A stretch of 17,415 bases of DNA from positions 1-17,415 of the forward strand of contig JBHIEE010000059.1 of NCBI GenBank assembly GCA_046760445.1, given 5' to 3'. Source of the DNA: JBHIEE01 sp046760445 (lineage in GTDB: Bacteria; Acidobacteriota; Aminicenantia; JdFR-78). The position numbers were made by a program, and so were the translations under genes. Shown here piece after piece: positions 1 to 7,913 of the stretch. The notes beneath the pieces were generated by a model. The model was not told the DNA's origin, did not search any database, and worked only from the letters and a program-made list of their open reading frames with translations. Every line of letters begins with the position of its first letter. The stretch's first letter is position 1.

Positions 1-40
1 AATCTCAAAGAATCTCAATGAGTTTCAATAAATCTCAATA
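1..40. repeat. 10-bp periodic array, four units
   Basis: Four consecutive 10-bp units follow the consensus aatctcaatr, with a few substitutions (aatctcaaag, aatctcaatg, agtttcaata, aatctcaata). The same array is present in inverted copy B at 11183-11222. It is too short and too degenerate for a CRISPR array and has no spacers. Confidence 0.75.
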
Positions 41-74
41 TCATTCATTTGGTATTTGGATTTTGAACTTTGGA

Positions 75-90
75 TCCCGAGTACTCGGGA
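75..90. repeat. Perfect 16-bp palindrome
   Basis: tcccgagtactcggga is its own reverse complement. The counterpart in copy B (11133-11148) carries one substitution that breaks one pair. As RNA it could form a six-pair stem with a GUAC loop. No U-run follows on either strand, so it is not a convincing intrinsic terminator, although it lies downstream of the eleven-gene minus-strand block. Confidence 0.85.
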
Positions 91-182
91 CTATGAGAAA
101 TTCGGATTAATTATTGTTTTAGAAATAAATTACCCACACAATCTGGATAGGAGCTAATATTTTAGGTATTATTCAGTCTTGT

Positions 183-1271
183 TTAATGTTCTGAAATAAA
201 TTGTTGCCAAGCTAAATTATGGAATTTCTGCCTTATTATATTAAAATTAATCTCTTTATATTCTGGATGAAGGCGATTAGTAAGAAAAATAAACATTGCT
301 TCCTTGCTCGGGTCAATCCAGAGACTTGTTCCGGTAAATCCTGTGTGGCCAATAGAAAAAGGAGAAAAATGCTGGCCAGCAGAACACTGCTCAGAAGAAG
401 CGATCTGCCACCCTACAGAACGATGCTCTGAAGAATGCGAAGTATAGTTTTGATAGAAAAAATCAAGAGTGTCTGGTTTAAATAAAATGCTTTTTTCTTT
501 AATAAATTGAACTAAGAAACAGTATATCTCCTCAGTATTAGAAAAAAGACCTGAATTGCCCGCTGCTCCACCTAAAGCAAAACAGTTCTGGTCATGAACC
601 TCTCCCCAAATTATATCTCTTCGCCAACCATTATATTCTTTCTTTCTCTGGCCACACTTTTCCTGTTCATACTTGTTTCCCTTCTCTGTGGCAGCAATTT
701 TTAGTTTTAACTGATAAGAAGGATTAAAAAAGGTATTTTTAAGCCCCAAAGGTTGGAAAAGATATTTTTGAGACAATTCTTCTAAATCCTGATTAGTGAT
801 TTTTTCCAAAATGTCTCCCATCAGAATATAGTCCAAACAACTATAAACGACCTTAGTTTTTGGCTTATATTGAAGAGGTATTTCTAACAAAAAATCAATT
901 AATTCTTCCTTATTTTGTCCTTCAAGATAAAGAGGATACCAGTCAGGAAAACCTGATTGATGGGTGAGCAAATCTATTAATTCTATTGATTTTTTATCAC
1001 TGTCTAACCCAGAATAAAACTTTTTTAATTGATCAGCTGGCTTGATAGCTTTCTCTTGAAATAGCAAAACACTTAGAGAGGCAGTAACCAAAGGTTTGGT
1101 CAGAGAAGCTAAATCATAAATTGTCTGAGGAGTAGCTTTAATTCGGATAGGTTGAACAACAGAATAACCAAGGGCTTCGTGGATTAATATTTCTTCTCCC
1201 TGAGCAATGAGAAAAGAAACTCCTGGAAAAGTGCCTTTCTCGATTTGGGAGGAAAGAAACCGGACAAGCAT
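183..1271 (-). CDS. AmpC-like serine hydrolase (beta-lactamase / penicillin-binding-protein fold)
   Basis: A 362-residue protein of the beta-lactamase-like serine hydrolase superfamily (class C beta-lactamase, D-Ala-D-Ala carboxypeptidase and esterase relatives). Visible motifs are the nucleophile SxxK as S56-L-T-K59 within DLASLTKP, a second motif YSC (143-145) where YSN or YSD is more usual, and HTG (309-311) in place of KTG. GGAAGNSGLFS (234-244) is also typical of the family. No signal peptide is visible: the N-terminus starts directly with the first helix, so a cytoplasmic location is likely unless export is non-classical. The ATG overlaps the stop of the upstream oxidoreductase by one base (TAATG), implying translational coupling. 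It is the last gene of the envelope block. Substrate is unknown; a cell-wall peptide or an ester would both fit the fold. Confidence 0.85.
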   Translation of the reverse strand: MLVRFLSSQIEKGTFPGVSFLIAQGEEILIHEALGYSVVQPIRIKATPQTIYDLASLTKPLVTASLSVLLFQEKAIKPADQLKKFYSGLDSDKKSIELIDLLTHQSGFPDWYPLYLEGQNKEELIDFLLEIPLQYKPKTKVVYSCLDYILMGDILEKITNQDLEELSQKYLFQPLGLKNTFFNPSYQLKLKIAATEKGNKYEQEKCGQRKKEYNGWRRDIIWGEVHDQNCFALGGAAGNSGLFSNTEEIYCFLVQFIKEKSILFKPDTLDFFYQNYTSHSSEHRSVGWQIASSEQCSAGQHFSPFSIGHTGFTGTSLWIDPSKEAMFIFLTNRLHPEYKEINFNIIRQKFHNLAWQQFISEH

Positions 1272-2197
1272 TAAGATTTATCTTCTGTTTGAGCTTCTTT
1301 TAACACTTGATAAGCTAATTTCAGGGCCGTCAATCCTTCTTCACCTGAAACTTTAACCTTTTTTTCTCCTTTTACTGATTGCAAAAAAATTTCCAATTCT
1401 TTTTTTAAGGGTTCTTCCTTCTTTATCTTCAAATTATTGATATTAATTTGAGAACCATCCATGGAAAAAACTTTCACTTCCTGGTCAATATAATCCACGG
1501 AAAAATAGGAATTTGGCTGAAAAACTCTCAACTTACGAGTCTTTCCCTGGTGAACCCGACTGGCTGTAATATTAGCTACACAACCTGAGTTAAATTCTAA
1601 CCGGGCATTAGCAATATCAATTTTGTCAGTCAGAACCTGAGTACCACTGGCTTTTATCACTTTAACTTTATCCTTAACTAAAGCCAATATTATATCTAAG
1701 TCATGAATCATTAAATCCAAAATAACATCTATATCAAGAGACCGGGATGAAAATGAACCAAGTCTCTGAACCTCAATAAATTTAGGTTCAGTCACTATTT
1801 TTTCCAACTCTTCTACAGCTGGATTAAATCTTTCAAGATGACCAACTTGAAGAATCAAATTTTTTTGAGCAACCAATTCTACTAATTTCTCTCCTTGTTT
1901 TACTGTATCAGTTATTGGCTTTTCAACCAAAACTGCTTTGTCATTCAACAGAAGCTCCCGGGAAATAGAATAATGCTCTGAAGTGGGAGTCGCTACTACT
2001 GCAGCATCAATTTTATCAATTATCTCTTCATAGTTTTGATAGTAATTAACTCCATGTCGATTGCCTATTTCCAGAGCTTTTTTAAAATCAATATCTACTA
2101 CCCCAACTAACTCTGCATCTTCTAAATAAGAAAGAATCCTGGTGTGCTGTGTTCCTAAATAACCTACTCCTATCACAGCAATCTTCACTCTATCCAT
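1271..2197 (-). CDS. Gfo/Idh/MocA-family NAD(P)-dependent oxidoreductase, possible UDP-GlcNAc 3-dehydrogenase (GnnA-like)
   Basis: A 308-residue two-domain sugar dehydrogenase. The N-terminal Rossmann fold shows IGVGYLG (9-15) and an acidic residue ending the second strand (VVDID, 33-37). EKP (92-94) carries the conserved lysine, and GHLERFNP (119-126) and DLMIHDLDI (161-169, with H165) are family signatures. The ATG at 2197 is chosen over an in-frame TTG 18 bases earlier because AAGGA lies about 8 bases before it; this leaves one base after the lpxI stop. Gfo/Idh genes beside lpxA in other bacteria include gnnA, which with the transaminase GnnB makes UDP-GlcNAc3N for amide-linked lipid A. 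That function here is inferred from context only: no GnnB gene is in the window. Confidence 0.85.
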   Translation of the reverse strand: MDRVKIAVIGVGYLGTQHTRILSYLEDAELVGVVDIDFKKALEIGNRHGVNYYQNYEEIIDKIDAAVVATPTSEHYSISRELLLNDKAVLVEKPITDTVKQGEKLVELVAQKNLILQVGHLERFNPAVEELEKIVTEPKFIEVQRLGSFSSRSLDIDVILDLMIHDLDIILALVKDKVKVIKASGTQVLTDKIDIANARLEFNSGCVANITASRVHQGKTRKLRVFQPNSYFSVDYIDQEVKVFSMDGSQININNLKIKKEEPLKKELEIFLQSVKGEKKVKVSGEEGLTALKLAYQVLKEAQTEDKS

Positions 2198-2198
2198 T

Positions 2199-3035
2199 TC
2201 ATATTCCTTCTTCAAATCTTGACGAACCTTTTTTAACCACTATTGAGACTTTATTCTTGTTAGCTAAGGCGATCGATTCCTCCTGATCCAAAAAAATAGT
2301 TTTTTCTGCTTCAATACATAGAGCCTTTCCTTTTACCTGACAAATTCTTTTAACAGTAGATAATCCAACAACAGGAACATCAAATCTCATATCTTGAGCA
2401 GGACGACTCACTTTTACTACGATAGTACCAGGTCCAGCCAATTTACTAGCCCGAAGAACTGTCTCGTCGGTGCCTTCCATTCCTTCCACAGCGACAACTG
2501 CTTTATCTTTCACCACCACTGTCTGACCAATATCTAAAAAAGCTATTTTTTTAGCTATTTCCCAACCAAATTCAATATTTTCCATTATCACTGAAGAAGG
2601 TTTATCAGCAGTAAATACTCCTTCTTTAGGAAAATATTTTTCCATCAGGAAAGCTATATCTTTGAATTCAATCCCTTGACTTAAAAAATAACTAATCAGC
2701 GTTTTCAGAAGAGTTGCTGGGGTCTTTTCTTTAACTTTTTTTAAAAGCTTAAGAGCAGTCTCATCCCAATAAATATTTTCTTGGTAGATTATATTGTGAT
2801 TAATTTTACCAGCCATTATTACCTGATTGATCCCGCTTTCTTTAAAAAAATCCACCACTTGTTTAAGTCTCCCAAATTCAATCCATCTGAATTCATCCGC
2901 CTTTTTCTTTAATTCCTTAGGTGCCTCTCCTTTAATCCCAGCAACAGCTATTCTATATCCCAGTCTTCTGGCTTCTTCCACAGCTCGACAAGTAATCTCC
3001 CCTCTTCCCGCAATTAAACCAATTCTATGTCCCAT
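2199..3035 (-). CDS. lpxI: LpxI, UDP-2,3-diacylglucosamine pyrophosphatase
   Basis: A 278-residue protein of the LpxI (DUF1009) family, close to the usual ~270-285 residues. LpxI cleaves UDP-2,3-diacylglucosamine to 2,3-diacylglucosamine-1-phosphate (lipid X) and UMP, replacing LpxH in lineages that lack it; it acts at the cytoplasmic side of the inner membrane. Recognisable blocks are IGLIAGRGE (5-13), the N-domain segment VIMAGKI (72-78), AVEGMEGTDETVLRA (182-196) and the C-domain RPAQDMRFDVPVVG (211-224), which holds the conserved aspartates thought to be catalytic. The ATG lies inside the end of lpxA (22-bp overlap), and the next gene begins one base after its stop, so the three are probably translationally coupled. 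Confidence 0.93.
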   Translation of the reverse strand: MGHRIGLIAGRGEITCRAVEEARRLGYRIAVAGIKGEAPKELKKKADEFRWIEFGRLKQVVDFFKESGINQVIMAGKINHNIIYQENIYWDETALKLLKKVKEKTPATLLKTLISYFLSQGIEFKDIAFLMEKYFPKEGVFTADKPSSVIMENIEFGWEIAKKIAFLDIGQTVVVKDKAVVAVEGMEGTDETVLRASKLAGPGTIVVKVSRPAQDMRFDVPVVGLSTVKRICQVKGKALCIEAEKTIFLDQEESIALANKNKVSIVVKKGSSRFEEGI

Positions 3036-3838
3036 GACTCAGCACTCTTTTTAATAATTCCTCTCTTAGAAGTATGAATAAATTTTATTATCTCTTCAAT
3101 TTCAGGAATAATTTCGAACTCAGTTTTTATCTTTTCAATTGCTTGAGCAGTATTTAACTCGGACCAGAATATTATTTTAAAAACATTTTTTAAAATTTGG
3201 AGTTTTTCTCTGGGAAATCTTCTTCTCCTCAGTCCAATCACATTTAAACCAAAAATAAGGACTGGTCGACTGCCAGCTACTCTGGAAAAAGGAAGGACAT
3301 CCTGAGTAATCACTGAATACCCTCCGATAAAAGCATATTTTCCTATTCGGCAATACTGATGAACTCCACTAAAAGCTCCTACCGTGGCATAATCATCCAC
3401 GGTGACATGTCCTCCTATGGTAGCTCCATGAATGAAAATAGTCTCATTTCCAACTGAGCAATCGTGAGCAATATGAGAGTAAGCCATAAAATAATTATTA
3501 TTTCCGATTTTAGTGATTCCCCCTCCTTTAACCGTTCCTCGATGGACAGTTATAAACTCACGGAAAATATTATTGTCTCCAATTTTAACCAGTGTCTCTT
3601 CATTCTTGTAAGTTAAATCTTGTGGTTCTGTGCCAATTGAAGAAAAAGGAGAAAAATAACAATTTTTTCCTATTTCAGTTTTACCTGTGATAAAAACATT
3701 AGCCGTTATTCTCGTCCCTCGTCCAATTTTAACATCCTCCCCAATAACCGAAAATGGGCCAATTTCCACCTCACTATCTAACTCTGCTTTGGGATGGATG
3801 GAGGCTCTTTCATCAATCAACACCTCATTCCTTTTCAT
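3014..3838 (-). CDS. lpxA: LpxA, acyl-ACP:UDP-N-acetylglucosamine O-acyltransferase
   Basis: A 274-residue left-handed beta-helix acyltransferase that starts lipid A synthesis by moving a hydroxyacyl chain from ACP onto UDP-GlcNAc (or UDP-GlcNAc3N in some species). Hexapeptide repeats run from about residue 12 to 190, followed by a helical C-terminal domain (FGLNVIGLRRRRFPRE, then helices to 274). SHIAHDC (121-127) contains the catalytic histidine H125; H122, H144 and H160 fall at the same numbers as in the E. coli enzyme. AGGGAG four bases before the ATG supports this start, which overlaps fabZ by 14 bp. The length is slightly above the usual ~260. Residue 173, the chain-length ruler position in E. 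coli, is glycine. Confidence 0.96.
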   Translation of the reverse strand: MKRNEVLIDERASIHPKAELDSEVEIGPFSVIGEDVKIGRGTRITANVFITGKTEIGKNCYFSPFSSIGTEPQDLTYKNEETLVKIGDNNIFREFITVHRGTVKGGGITKIGNNNYFMAYSHIAHDCSVGNETIFIHGATIGGHVTVDDYATVGAFSGVHQYCRIGKYAFIGGYSVITQDVLPFSRVAGSRPVLIFGLNVIGLRRRRFPREKLQILKNVFKIIFWSELNTAQAIEKIKTEFEIIPEIEEIIKFIHTSKRGIIKKSAESWDIELV

Positions 3839-4274
3839 TTCTCTCCCTTAAATCTGCTGCAGTGGCTAAAATTTCAGCTTCAGCAACCAGTTTATCCTCG
3901 ACAAAAGCCTCTCCTCTCATCCGACAGACTCGACTTTTCAATTTAAGGATCGTTAATTCCATTCTTAATTGATCACCGGGAACCACTGGTTTTCTGAATT
4001 TTGCTTTTTCTACTCCTGTCAAATAAATCAATTTTCTTTCTCGCTCAGGAACAGAACCAATAAGAAGAACGGCTCCTGTTTGAGCCATTGCTTCAATAAT
4101 CAATACCCCGGGCATAACCGGTTTCTGAGGAAAATGTCCTTGAAAGAAAGACTCGTTATAAGTCACATTTTTAATCCCGACTATCCGTTTTTTCTCTTTA
4201 AAATCAATTATTTTATCAACTAATAGAAAAGGATAGCGGTGTGGTAATAAGTTTAGAATATTTTCAATATCCAT
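3825..4274 (-). CDS. fabZ: FabZ, 3-hydroxyacyl-ACP dehydratase
   Basis: A 149-residue hot-dog-fold dehydratase that removes water from 3-hydroxyacyl-ACP in fatty acid elongation. It competes with LpxA for hydroxyacyl-ACP, which explains their usual pairing. LLPHRYPFLLVD (9-20) and GHFPQKPVMPGVLIIEAMAQ (46-65) are the family signatures; catalytic H47 and E61 are both present. The gene starts 9 bp after skp and overlaps lpxA by 14 bp. Its own Shine-Dalgarno is weak (an AGGAA about 15 bases away), so it may depend on ribosomes finishing skp. In the commonest form of this cluster lpxD lies between skp and fabZ; here there is no room for it. Confidence 0.96.
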   Translation of the reverse strand: MDIENILNLLPHRYPFLLVDKIIDFKEKKRIVGIKNVTYNESFFQGHFPQKPVMPGVLIIEAMAQTGAVLLIGSVPERERKLIYLTGVEKAKFRKPVVPGDQLRMELTILKLKSRVCRMRGEAFVEDKLVAEAEILATAADLRERNEKE

Positions 4275-4283
4275 TGCTGAAAT

Positions 4284-4823
4284 CTATTTTCCTTTAGGTT
4301 TGGCTTTTGATTGATTATATCTCTTTATTACCTCGTCTGTTATATCAATTGAATTATCCCAGTAAATAGCGCCGCTCTGGAATAGGTCAATAATTAAGGT
4401 GTAACCCTTTTCTTTTCCCAGTTGAATAATTATTGGAACAACCTCATCCTGAATTTTTTTGAACAGGCTTGTCCGTAGATTCTGAATTTCTCGCATCGAA
4501 TCTTCCCAAAAACGTTTTCTATCTGTTCTCTTTTTTTCCAGGTCAAGCATTAATTTTTCCTGAGCCTCTGAGCTAAGAGTTAATCTCTGAGTGGTTAGCT
4601 TATTTTCCAAATCACTAATCTCTTTATCTCGCTTAGCTAATTCATCCTGTATCTTTTTATTCCGGGCTGTAATCTTAGCTATTGCCTGTTTACCTGAATT
4701 GGAAGTCTCAAGAATTTTTTGAGCATCAACAACACCTATCTTTAAGGTCTCTTGCGCGAGAAGGAAAGGCACAAGAAAAACAGACAATGTGAAAATAATT
4801 GCCAGATTTTTAAATTTTTTCAT
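4284..4823 (-). CDS. skp: Skp/OmpH-family periplasmic chaperone
   Basis: A 179-residue secreted protein. Residues 1-23 form a signal peptide: a lysine-rich start, a hydrophobic core (LAIIFTLSVFLVPFLL), then a probable cleavage near LAQ-E. The mature start ETLKIGVVDAQKILE is the OmpH-family signature, followed by a charged heptad-rich coiled coil (about 45-130) and a C-terminal strand segment (YTLIIDL). Family members trimerise in the periplasm and hold unfolded outer-membrane proteins for BamA, which is encoded immediately upstream (11-bp gap). AAGGAGG overlaps the bamA stop codon and sits six bases before the ATG, the strongest ribosome-binding site in the block, which fits a product needed in quantity. 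Confidence 0.93.
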   Translation of the reverse strand: MKKFKNLAIIFTLSVFLVPFLLAQETLKIGVVDAQKILETSNSGKQAIAKITARNKKIQDELAKRDKEISDLENKLTTQRLTLSSEAQEKLMLDLEKKRTDRKRFWEDSMREIQNLRTSLFKKIQDEVVPIIIQLGKEKGYTLIIDLFQSGAIYWDNSIDITDEVIKRYNQSKAKPKGK

Positions 4824-4834
4824 TTCATACCTCC

Positions 4835-7135
4835 TTAAAAAGTTGTTCCAACAGCAAATCGAATGGCATAGTGGGAATCGGTTGGTCTTACTGTTCGGGG
4901 ATTGTAAGCGAAAATTAATCTAAATGGAATTCTCAAAGCTGGAACGAATATCCTGGCTTCAATCCCAGTGGATGAATAGATATCAGATAAATCTATCTTT
5001 TCCCCAATCGCATAGACATTTCCGACATCATAGAAAAAAATTAAATTCAAAGGGCCGCCCACTGGAATGATATATTCTGCATTAAAGACCAGGGATTTAT
5101 CACCCCCGATATTGGCTCCTTTTTCATTTCGGGGTCCTATAGAATAAATCTCAAATCCCCTAATTGATCTCTCCCCACCTAAATAGAATCTTTCCCAAAA
5201 AGGTAGCTCCTGACCTTCAAGAGGCTTAGCATATTGGGCTTCAATATGAAAACCGATTACATGCTTTCTTATTGGTTGATACCAAGTCCATTCCGCTCGA
5301 GGTTTAATAAAACTGATATCTCCTCCTAAAAATGTTCCCCCCAGTCTCAGTGAAGCTAAATACATGGTTCCTCGAGTAGGATTAATTGGACTATCTATGG
5401 TTGAACGATAAACAGTTCCACTTAAGCTACTAATAGTTCTTTCTCCCTCTGGATAGTATAACCAGGCCCAGCTTCCGATAAAAAAATCCTCATTTACATC
5501 ACTTATACTGACTAATTCATAGCCATAAGTCAGGCTTGTCCGCCAGAAACCTTTAACTCTTCCACCAAGAACAAGATTAAATCCCTTTCCTTTACGAGTA
5601 TAAAGATAAGGCATAACAATCCGACGATCGTAAATACTTCCACCAATGGTAATTGGATAATCAAGAAAATAAGGTTCCGCGAAACTGAAGGAGTAATTCC
5701 TACTCCTGGTCCCTGTCTGGAGCGTTATTTCAAAATTTTCTCCTGTTCCTAAAAAGTTTACTGTTGAATAAGATAAAGCAACAAAAGTACCTTCATATCC
5801 ACTATAACCAGCGGTAAATTGAATATTCTGTCGTTGAAGCTCTTTAACATGAACAGTGACATCAATTTTTGTGTAGTCTTTAGGTTCAGGCTTAACATCG
5901 GGCATTTTCTCAAAATCAACCAACCCCAACTGTTTCATCCTCATTAGAGAATTCTCAAATAAAAGAGTGCTGAATCTGTCTCCTTCTCTCAAAAGAAATT
6001 CTCTTCTAAGAACTTTATCTTTAGTGTAAGTATTTCCTTTAAAGGTTAATCTTCCCAAATAAGCTAAATCGTTTTCTCTCATCACAAGGGTTAAATTAAC
6101 CAGTCTTCTTTTGGGATCAAGACTTTCCGCAGGATAAATTTGAAAATAAAAATAACCGCGGTAGCCATATATTTTTTGTATTTCTTCTATTCCTTCATCC
6201 CTCTTTTTGGTGTTGTAGATTTCGCCTTCTTTTAATTTAACAAACTGCCTCAGAATTTTATCAGAAAAAGCTTTATTCCCTTCGAATTTTATTTCTCCAA
6301 GACGATAACGAGGGCCTCTCTTTATCGGAATAACGACCTTCACCATTTTTTGTTTTTTGAGATAGAATGTCCGCTTTTCTATTTCTTCAATTTTAGGCTC
6401 TCCAACTGCTGCCTCCATAAATCCAAGTTCTTGAAGTTTTTTCTTTATATTCTCTAAATCCTCTTTAAGTTTACTTTTAGAGAAAACATCCTTACCTGAA
6501 ATCCAAGAAATAATTCCATGCCTTTTGATTTCCTTCATGGCTGAACGTAAAATACTCGAGGGTATTCCCCTAAAACTTTCAAACTCTATCGCTCCTACTC
6601 TTACTTTTGGACCTTCATCTATGTGAAAATTGAGCTCAACTTCATTTTTTCCTATCCTTTTAGTTTCAACGGTTACTTTTCCATAAGGGAGCCCTTTCTC
6701 AAGTAACAAATCTCTAATTACTTGTTCAATCTTTTTAATTTTTACAGGATTGTAATAAGAATAAGGCAAAATAGAAACATCCTCTTCCTTTAGCTTTTCT
6801 ATCACATCATCTTCTTTTACTTTCTTGCCCGATTTATAATTAATTGCTTTAATAATCGGATTTTCTCTCACAAAAATCTTTATAATTTTCCCATTATTTC
6901 CATTTTCTTCTTCCATTCTAATATAAGAGAAAAATCCAGTTGCCCATAGCACTCTAAAATCCGCTCTCAGTCTTTGAACATCATAATAATCCCCTTCTTT
7001 TACACTAAGATAATAGAAAATTGTTTCTGAATTAACCCGGTCATTTCCTTTTATTTCTATTTTTTCAATAACTTCTTGACTATAGAGAAAACCTGTTAAA
7101 AATAAGAAACAAGAAATTAGAACTATTCTTTTCAT
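4835..7135 (-). CDS. bamA: BamA, outer-membrane protein assembly factor
   Basis: A 766-residue Omp85-family protein from the chosen ATG. Residues 1-20 look like a signal peptide (MKRIVLISCFLFLTGFLYSQ). Five POTRA domains follow, at roughly 22-91, 93-175, 176-272, 275-353 and 357-430, then a 16-strand barrel (about 435-766). GGERSIRGF (653-661) is the conserved loop-6 motif, EPYFLDYP (487-494) is another Omp85 hallmark, and the chain ends in phenylalanine as outer-membrane beta-signals do. BamA inserts beta-barrel proteins into the outer membrane. A longer reading from a TTG at 7171 adds 12 residues; I prefer the ATG because it gives a clean signal peptide, although no good Shine-Dalgarno stands before it. 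The 85-bp gap upstream is the widest in the block. Confidence 0.95.
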   Translation of the reverse strand: MKRIVLISCFLFLTGFLYSQEVIEKIEIKGNDRVNSETIFYYLSVKEGDYYDVQRLRADFRVLWATGFFSYIRMEEENGNNGKIIKIFVRENPIIKAINYKSGKKVKEDDVIEKLKEEDVSILPYSYYNPVKIKKIEQVIRDLLLEKGLPYGKVTVETKRIGKNEVELNFHIDEGPKVRVGAIEFESFRGIPSSILRSAMKEIKRHGIISWISGKDVFSKSKLKEDLENIKKKLQELGFMEAAVGEPKIEEIEKRTFYLKKQKMVKVVIPIKRGPRYRLGEIKFEGNKAFSDKILRQFVKLKEGEIYNTKKRDEGIEEIQKIYGYRGYFYFQIYPAESLDPKRRLVNLTLVMRENDLAYLGRLTFKGNTYTKDKVLRREFLLREGDRFSTLLFENSLMRMKQLGLVDFEKMPDVKPEPKDYTKIDVTVHVKELQRQNIQFTAGYSGYEGTFVALSYSTVNFLGTGENFEITLQTGTRSRNYSFSFAEPYFLDYPITIGGSIYDRRIVMPYLYTRKGKGFNLVLGGRVKGFWRTSLTYGYELVSISDVNEDFFIGSWAWLYYPEGERTISSLSGTVYRSTIDSPINPTRGTMYLASLRLGGTFLGGDISFIKPRAEWTWYQPIRKHVIGFHIEAQYAKPLEGQELPFWERFYLGGERSIRGFEIYSIGPRNEKGANIGGDKSLVFNAEYIIPVGGPLNLIFFYDVGNVYAIGEKIDLSDIYSSTGIEARIFVPALRIPFRLIFAYNPRTVRPTDSHYAIRFAVGTTF

Positions 7136-7220
7136 GATAATTTTTATATCACAAAGATATCCTTTTTTCAATTCTCATTTAACTTAAACTTATTCTTTTA
7201 GTTTATGGTTGCAAAAGTAT

Positions 7221-7913
7221 TTAAAAATTTTCTTTACCTAAGAGTTGTAATTTACCTTTTTCCAATAAATATACCTTCTCACAATATTGAGCAATCCTCT
7301 CATTGTGGGTGACCACAATCGAGGTTAAATCTTTCTTCTGATGTAATTTTTTTATTAATTCTAAAACTATCTGTCCTGTTTTCCAATCTAAATTACCAGT
7401 CGGCTCATCAGCTAATAGCAATTTTGGTTCAGTAACTAATGCCCGAGCAATAGCCACTCGCTGTTGCTCTCCAGCAGAGAGCTTATTGGGTCGGTAATTA
7501 ATCCTGTCTTCCAGTCCAACTTCTCTTAATATCAGGAAAGCTTTTTCTTTAGCCTCATTTTGACTTATTCTTCGAATTAACAACGGCATAGCCACATTCT
7601 CAAGAGCCGTAAATTCAGGTAAAAGATGATGGAATTGAAAGACAAAACCTATTTTTTTATTTCTTATTTCTGCCAGCCCTAACTCATCTTGAGTAAAAAT
7701 ATCCTCATCTTCCAAAAACACCTTTCCTCTTGTCGGTTTATCTAAAGCTCCCAATAAATTTAAAAGAGTAGTCTTCCCTACTCCTGAGACTCCCATAATA
7801 CCTACAAAATCCTTTTTTTTCACAGAAAAATTTATATCTTCAAAGACCCTCAGGTAATCATTTGGTAAGGAATAGTACTTGGTTAGATTCTTTGTTTCTA
7901 AAAAACTATTCAT
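7221..7913 (-). CDS. lolD: LolD, ATPase of the lipoprotein-releasing ABC transporter
   Basis: A 230-residue ABC ATPase of the LolD/MacB type. All nucleotide-binding motifs are intact: Walker A GVSGVGKTT (41-49), Q-loop glutamine Q93 in FVFQFHHLLPEFTALENV, signature LSAGEQQR (145-152), Walker B LLLADEPTGNLD (165-176) and switch histidine H203. The HHLLPEFTALENVAMPLLI stretch is typical of LolD. It powers extraction of lipoproteins from the outer face of the inner membrane. Its ATG overlaps the end of the permease gene by 8 bp, so the two are translationally coupled and almost certainly one complex. Confidence 0.93.
   Translation of the reverse strand: MNSFLETKNLTKYYSLPNDYLRVFEDINFSVKKKDFVGIMGVSGVGKTTLLNLLGALDKPTRGKVFLEDEDIFTQDELGLAEIRNKKIGFVFQFHHLLPEFTALENVAMPLLIRRISQNEAKEKAFLILREVGLEDRINYRPNKLSAGEQQRVAIARALVTEPKLLLADEPTGNLDWKTGQIVLELIKKLHQKKDLTSIVVTHNERIAQYCEKVYLLEKGKLQLLGKENF

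Larger units (their letters stand above)
1..156 (+). repeat. Dispersed repeat, copy A (inverted relative to copy B at 11063-11222)
   Basis: This stretch matches the reverse complement of 11063-11222. The first ~100 bases differ at only two positions seen by eye. The next ~55 are more diverged and include small indels, but end in the same words (ccacacaat, then tggataggagcta). From the left it holds a 10-bp periodic AT-rich array (1-40), a core also found near 17327 (43-75) and a perfect 16-bp palindrome (75-90). The left boundary is cut by the window edge, so the full length is unknown. No open reading frame or transposase lies in it. It could be a non-autonomous mobile element or an intergenic repeat family; the sequence does not decide. 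Confidence 0.9.

Noticed and set aside
1..40. CRISPR-like array
   Set aside because: The units are only about 10 bp, directly abutting and without spacers; no cas gene is present.
75..90. Intrinsic terminator for the minus-strand block
   Set aside because: The palindrome could form a short stem, but no run of U follows on the minus-strand RNA.
219..431. 70-codon plus-strand open frame
   Set aside because: It lies wholly opposite the serine hydrolase gene, has no ribosome-binding site and resembles no family; similar opposite-strand frames at 2827-3054, 3754-3972, 3969-4223, 10708-10920, 12408-12752, 14130-14339 and 15390-15575 were dropped for the same reason.
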